In this document: piece by piece, positions 1 through 8,341 of the stretch
Layout: the number at the start of each line of letters is the position of its first letter
Position numbering within the stretch: position 1 is the first letter of the stretch
Source: an uncultured Flavobacteriaceae bacterium
GTDB lineage: Bacteria; Bacteroidota; Bacteroidia; Flavobacteriales; Flavobacteriaceae
Assembly: GCA_947500385.1 (NCBI GenBank)
Contig: CANMSA010000018.1
Location: 33,396-97,395 of the forward strand
Direction: 5' to 3'
Length of the DNA: 64,000 nt
The notes under the pieces: model-generated
Database searches by the model: none
Told to the model about the DNA's origin: nothing
Seen by the model: the letters and a program-made list of their open reading frames with translations, nothing else
Translations under genes and position numbers: made by a program

Positions 1-471
1 GGTCGTTCAACGTTATCGATTATTTCAACCGGGAAGCACTTCATGTAATAGTGGACTTTTCGTTGCCGAGCAATCGCATGGTCTGGGTACTGAACCACCT
101 TATAAACAAAAGAGGGAAACCGAAGAAGACGCGAATGGACAATGGCCCTTAGTTTATAGCCCGTTTAACCAACGATTGGAGCCAGATGCACGGGATGGAG
201 TTCAAATATATCCAACCCGGCAGACCGACCCAGAACGCTTTTGTGGAAAGATTCAACGGTAGTTATCGGCGAGGGGTGCTGGACATATATATTCGAGCAT
301 ATCGACCAAGTAAGGGAACGGGGCCATATCTGGATGAAGGATTACAATCATCACAGACCCAATGACGCACTGAGCAGAATACCACCGGTAAAATATGCAG
401 AGCTTAATTCTTTTGGGGCTAGCCCCGGAAGAATTAAAAACAATAACTTTAGCGACGTTTTAGAAAACTAA
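1..471 (+). pseudogene. IS3-family transposase (integrase core), decayed
   Basis: The window opens inside the DDE integrase domain of an IS3-type transposase (OrfB). Read from base 3, the frame runs through a segment ending RMDNGP and then hits a TAG at 150-152, where the family has the GAG of DNGPE. The same frame resumes with the AFVERFNG block holding the catalytic Glu. It then loses one base near 284-294 and continues in another frame ([19 protein letters not shown]) to 471. One nonsense change and one frameshift make it non-functional. A GGGGAAGCTTACA-like sequence at 485-497 may be the right IS end, which is a weak call. The 5' half is outside the window. Confidence 0.85.
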
Positions 472-775
472 GCAGTTCTAATTAGGGGAAGCTTACAAAG
501 TATCAATTGTAATCGAAATGTAAATCACTTACTCGTCCAAGACCCATCGGTATCTTTCGTTCTTTTCTTGGCCCTGGACAACATTGAATTCTCACCGTTT
601 TTTCCGATTTGTTGAACAAAGTTCAAAAATCGACCGATTTCCCTGTTAAAATTTTCTTGGTTTTCCCTTGCCCACGGAGTACCCCCTAATTTGAAAAAGG
701 GTACGAAGTTCAAGATGTGTCATTGTCATGACGATCTTGCTTTTGCTCCCCACGGTCGCAAAAGAAAAAGGAAAA

Positions 776-1072
776 ATGAAACGGGAAGTTATACAGTTCC
801 GGTGCAGTGTCTTCGAGAAGAAACTGCTCAAGATAAAGGCCAAAAAGGCCGGGCTGTCCCTTTCCGAATATTGCCGAAGTTCCGCTTTTAATCATACGCT
901 TATCGAACGCTTGACCGAAGAACAGTTGCAGCATTATGCAATGCTCGTAAAATACGGCAACAACTTTAAGCGAATCGCCAATATGTTTAAAAAGCGCAAT
1001 CCTGGTTTGGCTTTCGAGGTCGAAGAATTGGCAAATGAAATACGGAACCATCTAAACAATTTTAGAAAATGA
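776..1072 (+). CDS. mobC: MobC-like relaxosome protein
   Basis: A basic protein of about 98 residues that resembles Bacteroidetes MobC-type accessory proteins. These bind oriT and help the relaxase nick. The N-terminus (KREVIQFRCSVFEKKLLKIKAKKAGLSLSEY) looks like a ribbon-helix-helix DNA-binding domain, followed by a helical region containing NNFKRIANMFKK. I chose the ATG at 776 because the in-frame codons upstream look non-coding and AAAAAGG precedes it; an upstream start at 728 is possible. The stop overlaps the relaxase start (ATGA), showing translational coupling. An oriT is expected in or just upstream of the gene, but I could not identify one. Confidence 0.82.
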   Translation: MKREVIQFRCSVFEKKLLKIKAKKAGLSLSEYCRSSAFNHTLIERLTEEQLQHYAMLVKYGNNFKRIANMFKKRNPGLAFEVEELANEIRNHLNNFRK

Positions 1073-1938
1073 TTGGTAAGGGGAAATCCATAGCGCATAC
1101 GGGAGCTTCTATTTCCTATGGCTGGAACCAAGATAAGGGAGCTGAGATCATTCATACCCAACATTTAATTGGCGATAATCCCCAAGAGATTACCGAGGAA
1201 TTTCGTTTGGTTCAGGAGATGAGTACCCGAACCAAAAACAACACCCTAAGCTTTGTCCTTAGCCCCACTGTTGAGGACGGACAAAAACTATCCAACAAAG
1301 AACTAGGGAAATTGGTCAAGAACTTTATTTCGGAAATGAACTTAAAAAATAATCAATCGGTCGCCTTTGTCCATCGGGACAAACAACATACCCACATACA
1401 CCTATACGCAAACCGTATCGGTTTTGATGGAAAAGCTTATAAAGACAGTTTTATCGGAAAGCGGAGCCAACTAACGGCCGAAAAGGTCGCCAAAGAAATG
1501 GGACTTACCACGGCTAGAGAGGTACAACGAGAAAAGCTTTTAGAAACTAAAGATATAAGAAGCGAGATAAAACAAATATACGATGCTGTTATAGCAAAAG
1601 GATGCCCCAAAGACTTTGACACCTATATAAAACTGATGCAGAAACAAGATGTAAAGGTGATTCCCTTTATCAACAAGGCGAATAAGCTACAGGGCTTTCA
1701 TTTTGAATACAAAGGCCATCATCTCAAAGGCAGCGCGGGACACCGCTCCCTATCGGGCGGTAAAATCGCTTTGGCTATTTCGGATAACAGTACAAAAGGG
1801 CTCGTTATAGGCCAAGGTGAATTGGTAAAGTTATCCGGTAAAGCCGTGGGAGTAAGCGCCAATTTCGCTTTGACCTTTACCAAGAACCTTATCAAGAAAG
1901 GCATTAAAAGAAGTTTGGGAACAGACATCGAAATATAA
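1069..1938 (+). CDS. Relaxase/mobilization nuclease
   Basis: A 289-residue relaxase that would nick oriT and pilot single-stranded DNA during conjugative mobilization. Near residues 107-111 it has the HTHIHLY metal-binding motif (HUH, motif III). An N-terminal SISYGWN segment may supply the catalytic tyrosine. The residues after about 170 look like a C-terminal DNA-binding extension with no obvious second enzyme domain. The length fits the compact Bacteroidetes MobA/MobB relaxases. It overlaps mobC by four bases and is followed by a small membrane protein gene, a usual mobilization-gene order in flavobacterial elements. No frameshift is seen, so it is probably intact. Confidence 0.88.
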   Translation: MIGKGKSIAHTGASISYGWNQDKGAEIIHTQHLIGDNPQEITEEFRLVQEMSTRTKNNTLSFVLSPTVEDGQKLSNKELGKLVKNFISEMNLKNNQSVAFVHRDKQHTHIHLYANRIGFDGKAYKDSFIGKRSQLTAEKVAKEMGLTTAREVQREKLLETKDIRSEIKQIYDAVIAKGCPKDFDTYIKLMQKQDVKVIPFINKANKLQGFHFEYKGHHLKGSAGHRSLSGGKIALAISDNSTKGLVIGQGELVKLSGKAVGVSANFALTFTKNLIKKGIKRSLGTDIEI

Positions 1939-1959
1939 CGAACGTTAAAAAAGAACGCT

Positions 1960-2427
1960 ATGAAAAAGATGGAAGAATTTATGGAACTGCTCACCGATGA
2001 AATGGCGGGCTTTGACGGGTCGGTCAAAAAACTGGAAGGCCTGTGGAAGAAACTTGATACGATAAAGGTGAAAGCGGACAGCACCAACATCGAATACCAT
2101 ATCAAGGTATTCCTAAGCGAACAAAGACGAAGGATGACCCAATTGGAAAAACGGATTGATGAACAGCAAACAAAAATTAAAGCTTCTAGAGGCTTGCCCG
2201 AATGGTTGTTGACCCTTTATGCCGTTGGAATGTTATTGCCGTTGTTCGCCATCGGTTATTTCGGATATCAAAGCTACGGGCTTCAAGGTCAAAAACGAAA
2301 AGCCTTTGAGCAGGGGCAGCAACATATTATCGACCATTTTGGCGATTACCTCCAAGACCACCCCGAAGCCTACGAGCCTTATAAAATTTGGAAAGAAAAG
2401 GACACCGTTGTTCCAATTGACCAGTAG
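1960..2427 (+). CDS. Small membrane protein of the mob cluster
   Basis: A 155-residue protein of unknown function. Residues 1-75 are charged and helical, with a likely coiled coil (LEKRIDEQQTKI). One hydrophobic segment follows at about 83-103 (LLTLYAVGMLLPLFAIGYFGY), and the tail is short and charged. It lies 21 bases after the relaxase in the same direction, so it is probably co-transcribed. Membrane-anchored proteins in this position are common in flavobacterial mobilization clusters and may link the relaxosome to a helper system, but that role is inferred from position only. The first ATG is used; a second Met at codon 2-3 would barely change it. Confidence 0.7.
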   Translation: MKKMEEFMELLTDEMAGFDGSVKKLEGLWKKLDTIKVKADSTNIEYHIKVFLSEQRRRMTQLEKRIDEQQTKIKASRGLPEWLLTLYAVGMLLPLFAIGYFGYQSYGLQGQKRKAFEQGQQHIIDHFGDYLQDHPEAYEPYKIWKEKDTVVPIDQ

Positions 2428-2551
2428 TATGTGCCCTATCCGTTTTTTGCTTTACGTTTATCTACCGGAACACTACAAAAACCGGACAGGATCCATGCAC
2501 AAGGTAAGTTATGGTTGGATTTGGGACAAAGCGGAGAAAGCGTTGTTTGCA

Positions 2552-2578
2552 GTATCAAGGCCGAAAAAGCCTTGATAC
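2552..2578. terminator. Hairpin between convergent mob and integrase genes
   Basis: A perfect 10-base inverted repeat, GTATCAAGGC and GCCTTGATAC, encloses a 7-base loop (CGAAAAA). It sits between the convergent ends of the mob operon (2427) and the integrase (2617). There is no clear T-run on either side, so it is a terminator candidate by position and structure rather than a classical intrinsic terminator. Confidence 0.45.
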
Positions 2579-2616
2579 AAAAATGGATAGTGTCAACTTG
2601 TAAAACTATTCCTTTA

Positions 2617-3822
2617 TCACCCTATTACCTTTTCCAAAGCATCATCTGCGTCTTTTCTTATAAAGTTAGCTTGATATCGAATGGTCGTAGTAACTGATGA
2701 ATGCCTGTAAAGTTTTTGTAACATCTGAATTGGTATTTTGTCACCGGAAAGATTTCCAAAAGTATGACGAGCGATATGCATGCTTAAATTCTTTTTTATG
2801 CCAACCTTTTTAGCAATCTTTTTAAGATGTCTATTCAAATTCCTTGTTGCGGATTGAACACCGGAAGTAACTGCAAAAGAATCGTCTAAATTGACGCGCT
2901 GCAATTGTGGAAAGACCAAATTTGTTTTAGTATCACGTTTATCGCTGTACTCATTCAGAATTAACTTAGCCTTTTCGGGTATTTTTAAAGAAACAAGTTT
3001 GCTGTTCTTGTTCATTCTGTAATAGAGTCGGTCATCCTGAAAATCAGACCATTTTAATTGCAGAACGTCCCCTACTCTAATTCCTGCAAAATAAAAACTG
3101 GTAAGCCATACATGCAAAGCTCTTTGCTGACCGGGGGTTAAATCATCTTCATTTTCCAATAGTTGCAATTCCTGCCGATTTAATCCAATTTTGTGTGCTT
3201 CCGGTAACTTGATTTGAATTTTCCCTTTTCCAAAGGGGTAGTCTTTGGTATCCACTAACGATTCAGCAATTGCAAGATTATAGATAGTCCGGTACAGAAT
3301 CATATAATTCACAACAGTCCGCTTGGAAACCTTACGTTCATTCAAAAGATACGCTTGGAACCTTTGCAACAGCGCAACGTTTAAGTCAAGGATGTGCAAT
3401 TCTTTTTTCCCTATGAATTCTTGCAGCCTTTGCATTCTTCCAAGTTCCGTGCGATACTGATGATGTCTGTTTCTGTTTTTCAAGTTCTCCAAGTGCTTTT
3501 GAGCGATAAAGAAAAAATTGAGGTTGCCTTTATGTGATAACTTCTTTTTTATGGTTCCCGCCGAAAAAGATTCCGTTGCCGTCTCTGTTTGTAGTAGCTT
3601 GTCGTTCGCTTCAGTAAGCTTTTGAGATATAAGATGGTTTAGCCTATTGGCATTCGGATGGCTTTTCCTTATTTTTCTATTCTTCTTGTCCCAAAATCGT
3701 TCATCGACATATTGACCCGTAAAAAGATAGGTCGCCTTCCTATCCTTTGTAATTCTGATCGCTACGGGATAGTGTTTTTGTGCATTTGGTTTCCTCCGTA
3801 AGACTGCTTGAATTGTAGCCAT
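2617..3822 (-). CDS. Tyrosine site-specific integrase
   Basis: A 401-residue phage-type integrase that would catalyse excision and insertion of the element. It has an N-terminal Arm-type domain (residues 1-100), a SAM-like core-binding domain (about 105-205) and a catalytic domain. Visible catalytic motifs are Arg in GIRVGDVL near 248, HIARHTFG near 350 (His and Arg), and LYRHSSVTTTIRY near 370-382, with the last Tyr as likely nucleophile. The spacing is normal and no frame damage is seen. It lies convergent to the mob genes and about 160 bases from the tRNA-Met fragment, the expected place for an integrase next to its att site. Confidence 0.92.
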   Translation of the reverse strand: MATIQAVLRRKPNAQKHYPVAIRITKDRKATYLFTGQYVDERFWDKKNRKIRKSHPNANRLNHLISQKLTEANDKLLQTETATESFSAGTIKKKLSHKGNLNFFFIAQKHLENLKNRNRHHQYRTELGRMQRLQEFIGKKELHILDLNVALLQRFQAYLLNERKVSKRTVVNYMILYRTIYNLAIAESLVDTKDYPFGKGKIQIKLPEAHKIGLNRQELQLLENEDDLTPGQQRALHVWLTSFYFAGIRVGDVLQLKWSDFQDDRLYYRMNKNSKLVSLKIPEKAKLILNEYSDKRDTKTNLVFPQLQRVNLDDSFAVTSGVQSATRNLNRHLKKIAKKVGIKKNLSMHIARHTFGNLSGDKIPIQMLQKLYRHSSVTTTIRYQANFIRKDADDALEKVIG

Positions 3823-3856
3823 AATATCATCCTTTTAATAAAGATACAAAATAATG

Positions 3857-3876
3857 GGTACAACATAGGTACAACA
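3857..3876. repeat. Two direct GGTACAACA copies upstream of the integrase
   Basis: GGTACAACA occurs at 3857-3865 and 3868-3876, one turn of the helix apart (11-base offset), between the integrase start and the att site. The spacing fits an integrase arm-type site or a regulator of the integrase promoter. Both ideas are inference. Confidence 0.4.
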
Positions 3877-3982
3877 AATGGTGTATTTAAACGATATTTT
3901 ATGATATCAAATAAAATTATAAATGATTTAACTAATTGATTTTCAATTATTTTATGTTATTTTACTATATAGTGTCCGTTGA

Positions 3983-4026
3983 CTCATAACCCGAAGGTCA
4001 CTGGTTCGAGTCCAGTTCCCGCTACT
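3983..4026 (+). other. Displaced tRNA-Met 3' half (att junction)
   Basis: CTCATAA (anticodon CAT) is followed by CCCGAAGG, a T arm ACTGG-TTCGAGT-CCAGT and TCCCGCTAC. This matches the anticodon loop, T arm and acceptor 3' strand of a tRNA-Met. The 5' strand of the anticodon stem, the D arm and the 5' acceptor strand are absent; an AT-rich sequence ending CCGTTGA is there instead. It is therefore a 3' fragment, not a working tRNA. It marks the element/chromosome junction, and the restored full tRNA should lie at the other end of the element, outside the window. Confidence 0.75.
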
Positions 4027-4032
4027 AGAATA

Positions 4033-4059
4033 CCCTTCAGGAAACTGAGGGGTTTTTTT
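4033..4059 (+). terminator. Intrinsic terminator following the tRNA-Met fragment
   Basis: An 8-base stem (CCCTTCAG / CTGAGGGG, one G-T pair) with a GAAA tetraloop is followed by seven T residues. It is probably the original terminator of the tRNA-Met gene and was displaced along with the 3' half. Confidence 0.85.
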
Positions 4060-4147
4060 ATGCCTTCGCAGTAAGCTTTGATCTTCTTCCGCCCTCTTTT
4101 AATTTACCGCGATTTGACATCGAATAGTACATAAATTACTTAAATTT

Positions 4148-5011
4148 ATGGTACGCATGACAAGAGATTTTATTCATATAAATGACTTCATTGTTTTAGT
4201 GGAGGAAGGGAGGGCTTCCACCGTAGAAGTAGATGCCTGTCGATTTGAAGAGCCATTGATAGCGGTAGCGTTTTACGGGTCTGGCAATGTAGATTTAGCC
4301 GTTAACTACAACGAAAAAAGTAAAAAATTTCATCATACAAAAGGGTTGGCCCTGTCTTTTTATGCAGATTACAAAGTAGCATTTGAGCATACAATTTCGC
4401 CCACTAAAAACCTTGAGTGTATTGTGATAGCGACAGCGATAAAGCACATTGACCAGCTGCCGAACCAAGAAGGTGAACTATTCAGGGATTTACTGCATGA
4501 GTTGGTGAACCCAAAAGATAACTATGTTGAGGGCCCAAGTTTTTTTATGACACCAGAAATGGAGCGTATTGTTGACGCGATCTTTGCCAATCAGTATTCT
4601 GGAAAAACCAAGATGATGTTCTTTCGAAGTCAGATAACGGCATTACTATCCCATTTTTTTGGCCAATTGGCGCTATTGCAAATTACTGATTCAAAAACAG
4701 CGTATAGAGACAGGTTGAACGATGTAAGAGATATTTTAATTTCCAATTTGGACAACCCGCCCTCTCTTACGGAAATCTCCCGACAAATAGGACTAAATAC
4801 AACCAAACTGAAAAAGGAATTCAAAGCGGTGTTTGGAGTACCCGTATTTAAATACCTTCATAATGAACGCCTTTCTATTGCCCACAAACTCATAAGCGAA
4901 CAGCAAAATACGGTACAAGAAGCCGCTTGGCACGTTGGCTATGACAGTTTGAGCTCTTTCTCTAATGCCTTTGCTAAAAAGTTCGGCTATAGACCAAGCC
5001 AAATCAAGTAA
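4148..5011 (+). CDS. AraC-family transcriptional regulator
   Basis: A 287-residue regulator. The C-terminal 95 residues (about 190-287) form an AraC/XylS double helix-turn-helix: PSLTEISRQIGLNTTKLKKEF, then VQEAAWHVGYDSLSSFSNAFAKKFGYRPS. The N-terminal 185 residues are the effector-binding part, resembling PchR-like regulators and not a clear cupin. ATG codons at 4148 and 4157 are both plausible starts. It is the first gene after the integrated element and lies upstream of four co-oriented genes (5107-7344), which it may control. The ligand cannot be deduced. Confidence 0.88.
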   Translation: MVRMTRDFIHINDFIVLVEEGRASTVEVDACRFEEPLIAVAFYGSGNVDLAVNYNEKSKKFHHTKGLALSFYADYKVAFEHTISPTKNLECIVIATAIKHIDQLPNQEGELFRDLLHELVNPKDNYVEGPSFFMTPEMERIVDAIFANQYSGKTKMMFFRSQITALLSHFFGQLALLQITDSKTAYRDRLNDVRDILISNLDNPPSLTEISRQIGLNTTKLKKEFKAVFGVPVFKYLHNERLSIAHKLISEQQNTVQEAAWHVGYDSLSSFSNAFAKKFGYRPSQIK

Positions 5012-5106
5012 CGCACTTTTCGAACAAATCATACTTCCGCTCGAATAAATGAATCGAGCTGTTGCGTCGCACCTTTGTATCATCAAATCAAAACAACTAT
5101 TGCACG

Positions 5107-5466
5107 ATGACCACATTGGTGAAATTTATAATCGCATTTTCCCTATCAATTACAGGTGATTCAACAACCACTTATGAGTCTATCGAAGCAGGTGCATTAC
5201 GACCTTATACATACGCTACTGTTCTAACAGTTTCAGATGCTCCCAAAGAAAAAGCTTTGCAAATTCTGAAAAACAAGTGCAACGTATGTCACTCCAAACG
5301 AAACCGGCGACGGGTGTTTACGCTGGCGAAAATGGACCGCTGGGCAAACGATGTGTACCTACAAGTATTCCTCAAAAAACGGATGCCCAAAGGCAAGAAA
5401 ATCAAACTTACACAACAAGAATATCAAGATTTATTAACGTGGATAACAAACACACAAAACCGATAA
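5107..5466 (+). CDS. Small c-type cytochrome-like protein
   Basis: About 119 residues with one heme-attachment motif CNVCH (Cys58, Cys61, His62) and a possible distal ligand in KKRMPKGKK. This gives a minimal class I cytochrome c layout. An N-terminal hydrophobic stretch (VKFIIAFSLSIT) may be a weak signal peptide, and heme attachment requires export. I use the ATG at 5107 because the longer frame from 5062 would add a charged segment ahead of the signal. The next gene starts two bases after the stop. Its redox partner is unknown; the nearby NmrA-like reductase is only a neighbour. Confidence 0.65.
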   Translation: MTTLVKFIIAFSLSITGDSTTTYESIEAGALRPYTYATVLTVSDAPKEKALQILKNKCNVCHSKRNRRRVFTLAKMDRWANDVYLQVFLKKRMPKGKKIKLTQQEYQDLLTWITNTQNR

Positions 5467-5468
5467 TC

Positions 5469-5957
5469 ATGGAATTTTCAATCAAAACCTGCCTACTGTT
5501 AATAGGCATCCTGCTTACCGGCCTAACCGCTGGGCTATCTTTCACTTGGTCTAATGCAATAACCCCGGGAGTGGGAAAACTAGACGATTTTACATTCTTA
5601 CAATCGTTTCAGGCGATGAATAGGGCCATTATAAATCCAAGCTTTTTGATCGTCTTTTTTAGTCCTGCCGTTTTGCTTTTTATCAACGCTTTTTTGTTTA
5701 AAAACTCCCCAGCTTTTTGGTCATTCCTGATAGCCGCCGTGCTCTTTTTCATAGGGGTCGGATGGGTCACTGTCTTTAAAAACGTGCCCCTCAATGAACT
5801 ATTGGACAAGACGGTTCTGGAAACTGCTACCAAAGTCGAATTGGCAGATTTGAGAAAAACCTTTGAACAACCGTGGAACCGTTGGCATATGCTACGCACG
5901 GTATGTTCCTTTGCCTCCTTCATAGCATTGCTAATCGGATTCATTTATCATAAATAG
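5469..5957 (+). CDS. DUF1772-type integral membrane protein
   Basis: A 162-residue protein with four hydrophobic segments (about 5-27, 56-77, 81-100, 139-159). Its layout matches DUF1772/anthrone-oxygenase-like proteins: an early TGLTAGLSFTWSN segment, a central polar loop, and a late WNRWHMLRTVCSF block. Biochemistry is known only for fungal relatives, so no reaction is assigned. Start at ATG 5469, two bases downstream of the cytochrome-like gene, so the two are probably translated from one transcript. Confidence 0.75.
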   Translation: MEFSIKTCLLLIGILLTGLTAGLSFTWSNAITPGVGKLDDFTFLQSFQAMNRAIINPSFLIVFFSPAVLLFINAFLFKNSPAFWSFLIAAVLFFIGVGWVTVFKNVPLNELLDKTVLETATKVELADLRKTFEQPWNRWHMLRTVCSFASFIALLIGFIYHK

Positions 5958-6022
5958 TAAAAATCATTCAAACACATTCGCAAAAGCGGAATCATCCTAT
6001 GCACCATCAAAAACACCTAATT

Positions 6023-6433
6023 ATGAAACCAACAAGAATCTTGGGCATTGGCCTACTTATCTGGATCATCGGAGTACATTTATATGCACTATCATTTTAC
6101 GTGCCCCTGATAGAAAATGCCGCGTTACAAGCCAATATATGGCTATCGATGATCGTACTACCCGTGGTTTGGTTTGGAGCAAAACTGTACTACCAAAAAA
6201 GAAATACCCCCCACGGATTTTGGGTCGGTCTTCTCTTTTTCTTCATATCGGCCATTTTAGATGCGCTCATTACCGTACCATTGACCGTGTTGCCCTATGG
6301 AGGCACCTATGCCGATTTCTTCATTGATTTTGGTTTTTGGTTCATTGGGCTAGAGTTTATGGTGGTAACGGTACTATACTGGTATATGAATATTCATCTA
6401 AAAGAAAAATACAAACATACCACTACCCCATAG
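6023..6433 (+). CDS. Four-helix membrane protein of unknown function
   Basis: About 136 residues with four predicted membrane helices (about 7-27, 38-57, 69-90, 101-122) and a basic C-terminal tail. It resembles small DUF5367-like proteins, but this is a loose impression. The ATG at 6023 (MKPTRILG) is preferred over 5999 because it puts basic residues directly before the first helix. It lies between the DUF1772 gene and the NmrA-like gene in the same direction, probably in the AraC-led operon. Confidence 0.65.
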   Translation: MKPTRILGIGLLIWIIGVHLYALSFYVPLIENAALQANIWLSMIVLPVVWFGAKLYYQKRNTPHGFWVGLLFFFISAILDALITVPLTVLPYGGTYADFFIDFGFWFIGLEFMVVTVLYWYMNIHLKEKYKHTTTP

Positions 6434-6486
6434 AGGGCAAAGTAACCTTAGAATCTTTAAAATTTATCAATTTAAAACAAGTAAAA

Positions 6487-7344
6487 ATGAAAACAGAAAA
6501 CATCTTAGTGATTGGAGGAACCGGAAAAACCGGAAAAAGAATCGTAGCACATCTAGAAACTTTGGGTCACAATGTACGCATTGGTTCGCGAAATGCAACT
6601 CCTGCATTCGACTGGCACCGGCCCGATGGATGGGGTGCCGCCTTGGAAGGAATGCAAAAAGTATACATTACCTATCAACCAGACCTGGCCGTGCCGGGGG
6701 CCTTGGAGGCCATTGAGCAGCTAGTGAAACAATCAAAACGTGCCAATGTTAAGAAGCTGGTACTTCTTTCGGGGAAAGGAGAACGTGAAGCGCAGTTATG
6801 TGAACAAGTAGTGATTCATTCCGGATTGGATTTTACCATTGTACGCGCAAGCTGGTTTAATCAAAATTTTAGTGAAAACTTTTTGCTTGCACCTATTTTA
6901 GATGGGTTTGTTGCCTTGCCGCAAGCAGCTGCCGAAATCCCCTTGGTAGATGTAGATGATATTGCCGAAGTAGCTGTAAAAGCACTCACAGAGGATAAAC
7001 ATAATGGGCAAATATATGAGCTTACAGGACCTAGAACGCTCACTTTTAAAGAGGCCGTCTCCGAAATTGCCAAGGCCAGCGAACGCAACATTACTTTTTT
7101 ACCCATTTCAGTACAGGAATACAGTGATGGTATGCGAAAAGCAAATCTACCGGAGGACTTCGTTTGGCTCATTGAATATTTGTTTACCGAGGTTCTTGGA
7201 AACACAGAACTTGCAGAGATTTCGCATGATATCGAAAAAGTGCTAGGCAGAAAACCAACTGATTTCAGTGAATACGTGCAAAAAACCGCCCCATCGGGCA
7301 TTTGGGCCGACCCAGTTCAACAAACCAGCGCAAGCCGATCATAG
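6487..7344 (+). CDS. NmrA-like NAD(P)-binding protein
   Basis: A 285-residue atypical short-chain dehydrogenase. The N-terminus carries the Rossmann signature GGTGKTGKR (residues 10-18) after a beta strand. LVLLSGKGE and FTIVRASWFNQNFSE match NmrA/QOR2-type NAD(P)H-sensing reductases, which act on quinones or sense redox state. The family usually lacks the full YxxxK catalytic pair, and no convincing one is visible here. The start at 6487 follows AAGTAAAA and removes an unrelated upstream extension. It is the last gene of the AraC-led operon and is followed by a strong hairpin. Confidence 0.85.
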   Translation: MKTENILVIGGTGKTGKRIVAHLETLGHNVRIGSRNATPAFDWHRPDGWGAALEGMQKVYITYQPDLAVPGALEAIEQLVKQSKRANVKKLVLLSGKGEREAQLCEQVVIHSGLDFTIVRASWFNQNFSENFLLAPILDGFVALPQAAAEIPLVDVDDIAEVAVKALTEDKHNGQIYELTGPRTLTFKEAVSEIAKASERNITFLPISVQEYSDGMRKANLPEDFVWLIEYLFTEVLGNTELAEISHDIEKVLGRKPTDFSEYVQKTAPSGIWADPVQQTSASRS

Positions 7345-7366
7345 CATACCCGGGCACGAGTAAAAT

Positions 7367-7395
7367 AAGGCTTCATATTCCTATGAAGCCTTTCT
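7367..7395 (+). terminator. Terminator of the AraC-led operon
   Basis: An 11-base perfect inverted repeat (AAGGCTTCATA / TATGAAGCCTT) with a TTCC loop, followed by TTCTTATTT, lies 22 bases after the NmrA-like stop. Confidence 0.8.
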
Positions 7396-7657
7396 TATTT
7401 ACCATGGAGACGGCGTCATGTTTTTTGAGCGATGTATTATTTCCATGATAGGAATACCGTAGGCCGCTTTTGGGAAAGCCTTGGCCAACATATCTGCTAC
7501 CAGAAACACCACATTCAACATATTCTAATTTAATTATACAATATTTAATATACACCTATTTTTATAACTTATAAATTAACTTTCACCAAATTATATAATA
7601 TTATTTTGGATTTCGAATTTATAATTTTATACCTACAAAAACTAAAGTACTATTTTT

Positions 7658-8341
7658 ATGAAAAGAGCTTTTCTGTTTCTCCTATTTCTAATTTCGATAC
7701 AAGTATTATCTGCTAAAAACTTTACTGGAACGCAGAACGATTCTACCAAAATTAAAAAAAGAACGGTTGGGATTTTGATCTTTAAGAATGCGGAGGTACT
7801 AGATTTCGCCGGCCCATTTGAAGTGTTTTCGGTATCAAATCAGATTCATAATAATGAACTGTTCGATGTAAGTATCGTGGCCAAAACCAAAGACCCCATC
7901 ATAGCAATGAATGGACTTTCGGTGAACCCGGATTACGCATTTGAAGATGCACCAGATTTTGAAGTGCTCATTATATCCGGTGGTATGGGAGCAAGTCTGG
8001 TCGTAAAGGATGATGCAGCTTTAAAATGGATCGCAAGAATGGTCGAGAAGTCCGAGTTGACCATGAGCGTATGTACGGGGGCCGCTATTTTGGGAAAGCT
8101 TGGTTATTTGAATGATAGGCCCTATTGTACACATAATACGGTATATCCCTTTCTTGAAAAGATGGTTCCTAGTGCCATTCCCCAAAAGCATAAACGGTTT
8201 ACACAGTCGGCCGACAAACTGTATACATCTGCCGGTATATCTGCCGGAATAGACCTTTCTTTTCATATTGTCGAAAAGTTTCATGGAAAAGAAGTGGCAA
8301 AAAATACCGCGGTGTATATGGAATATAAGGGATACCATTGA
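7658..8341 (+). CDS. Exported DJ-1/PfpI-family protein
   Basis: A 227-residue protein with an N-terminal signal peptide (about 1-19, ending LSAKN) followed by a DJ-1/PfpI fold from about residue 36. Cys139 in MSVCTGAAILGKLG is the conserved nucleophile at the elbow. The sequence aligns with the amidotransferase half of GATase1/AraC fusion regulators (DFAGPFEVFSV, ISGGMGA), but the AraC half is absent. It is therefore a stand-alone, probably periplasmic enzyme such as an isonitrile-hydratase-like or chaperone/protease-like member; the substrate is unknown. It is monocistronic, with an AT-rich upstream region holding no clear operator. Confidence 0.82.
   Translation: MKRAFLFLLFLISIQVLSAKNFTGTQNDSTKIKKRTVGILIFKNAEVLDFAGPFEVFSVSNQIHNNELFDVSIVAKTKDPIIAMNGLSVNPDYAFEDAPDFEVLIISGGMGASLVVKDDAALKWIARMVEKSELTMSVCTGAAILGKLGYLNDRPYCTHNTVYPFLEKMVPSAIPQKHKRFTQSADKLYTSAGISAGIDLSFHIVEKFHGKEVAKNTAVYMEYKGYH

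Larger units (their letters stand above)
1..4027. mobile_element. Right portion of an integrated mobilizable element
   Basis: This stretch carries mobC, a relaxase, a small membrane protein and a tyrosine integrase. It ends at a tRNA-Met 3' fragment (about 3983-4026) that has no matching 5' half. Tyrosine integrases commonly recombine into tRNA 3' ends and leave such a displaced fragment at one junction. No type IV secretion genes are visible, so an integrative mobilizable element is likelier than a self-transmissible one, but the left end lies outside the window. The decayed IS3 copy at the left is probably a passenger. The element boundary is inferred. Confidence 0.6.

Noticed and set aside
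525..713. 62-codon minus-strand frame upstream of mobC
   Set aside because: No recognisable motif; the region is more likely the oriT/promoter area, and a remnant gene cannot be supported.
2431..2697. 88-codon frame after the mob cluster
   Set aside because: It spans the hairpin at 2552-2578, runs into the integrase antisense and shows no family resemblance.
3970..4027. Complete tRNA-Met gene
   Set aside because: Only the anticodon loop onward is present; the 5' acceptor strand, D arm and 5' anticodon stem are missing.
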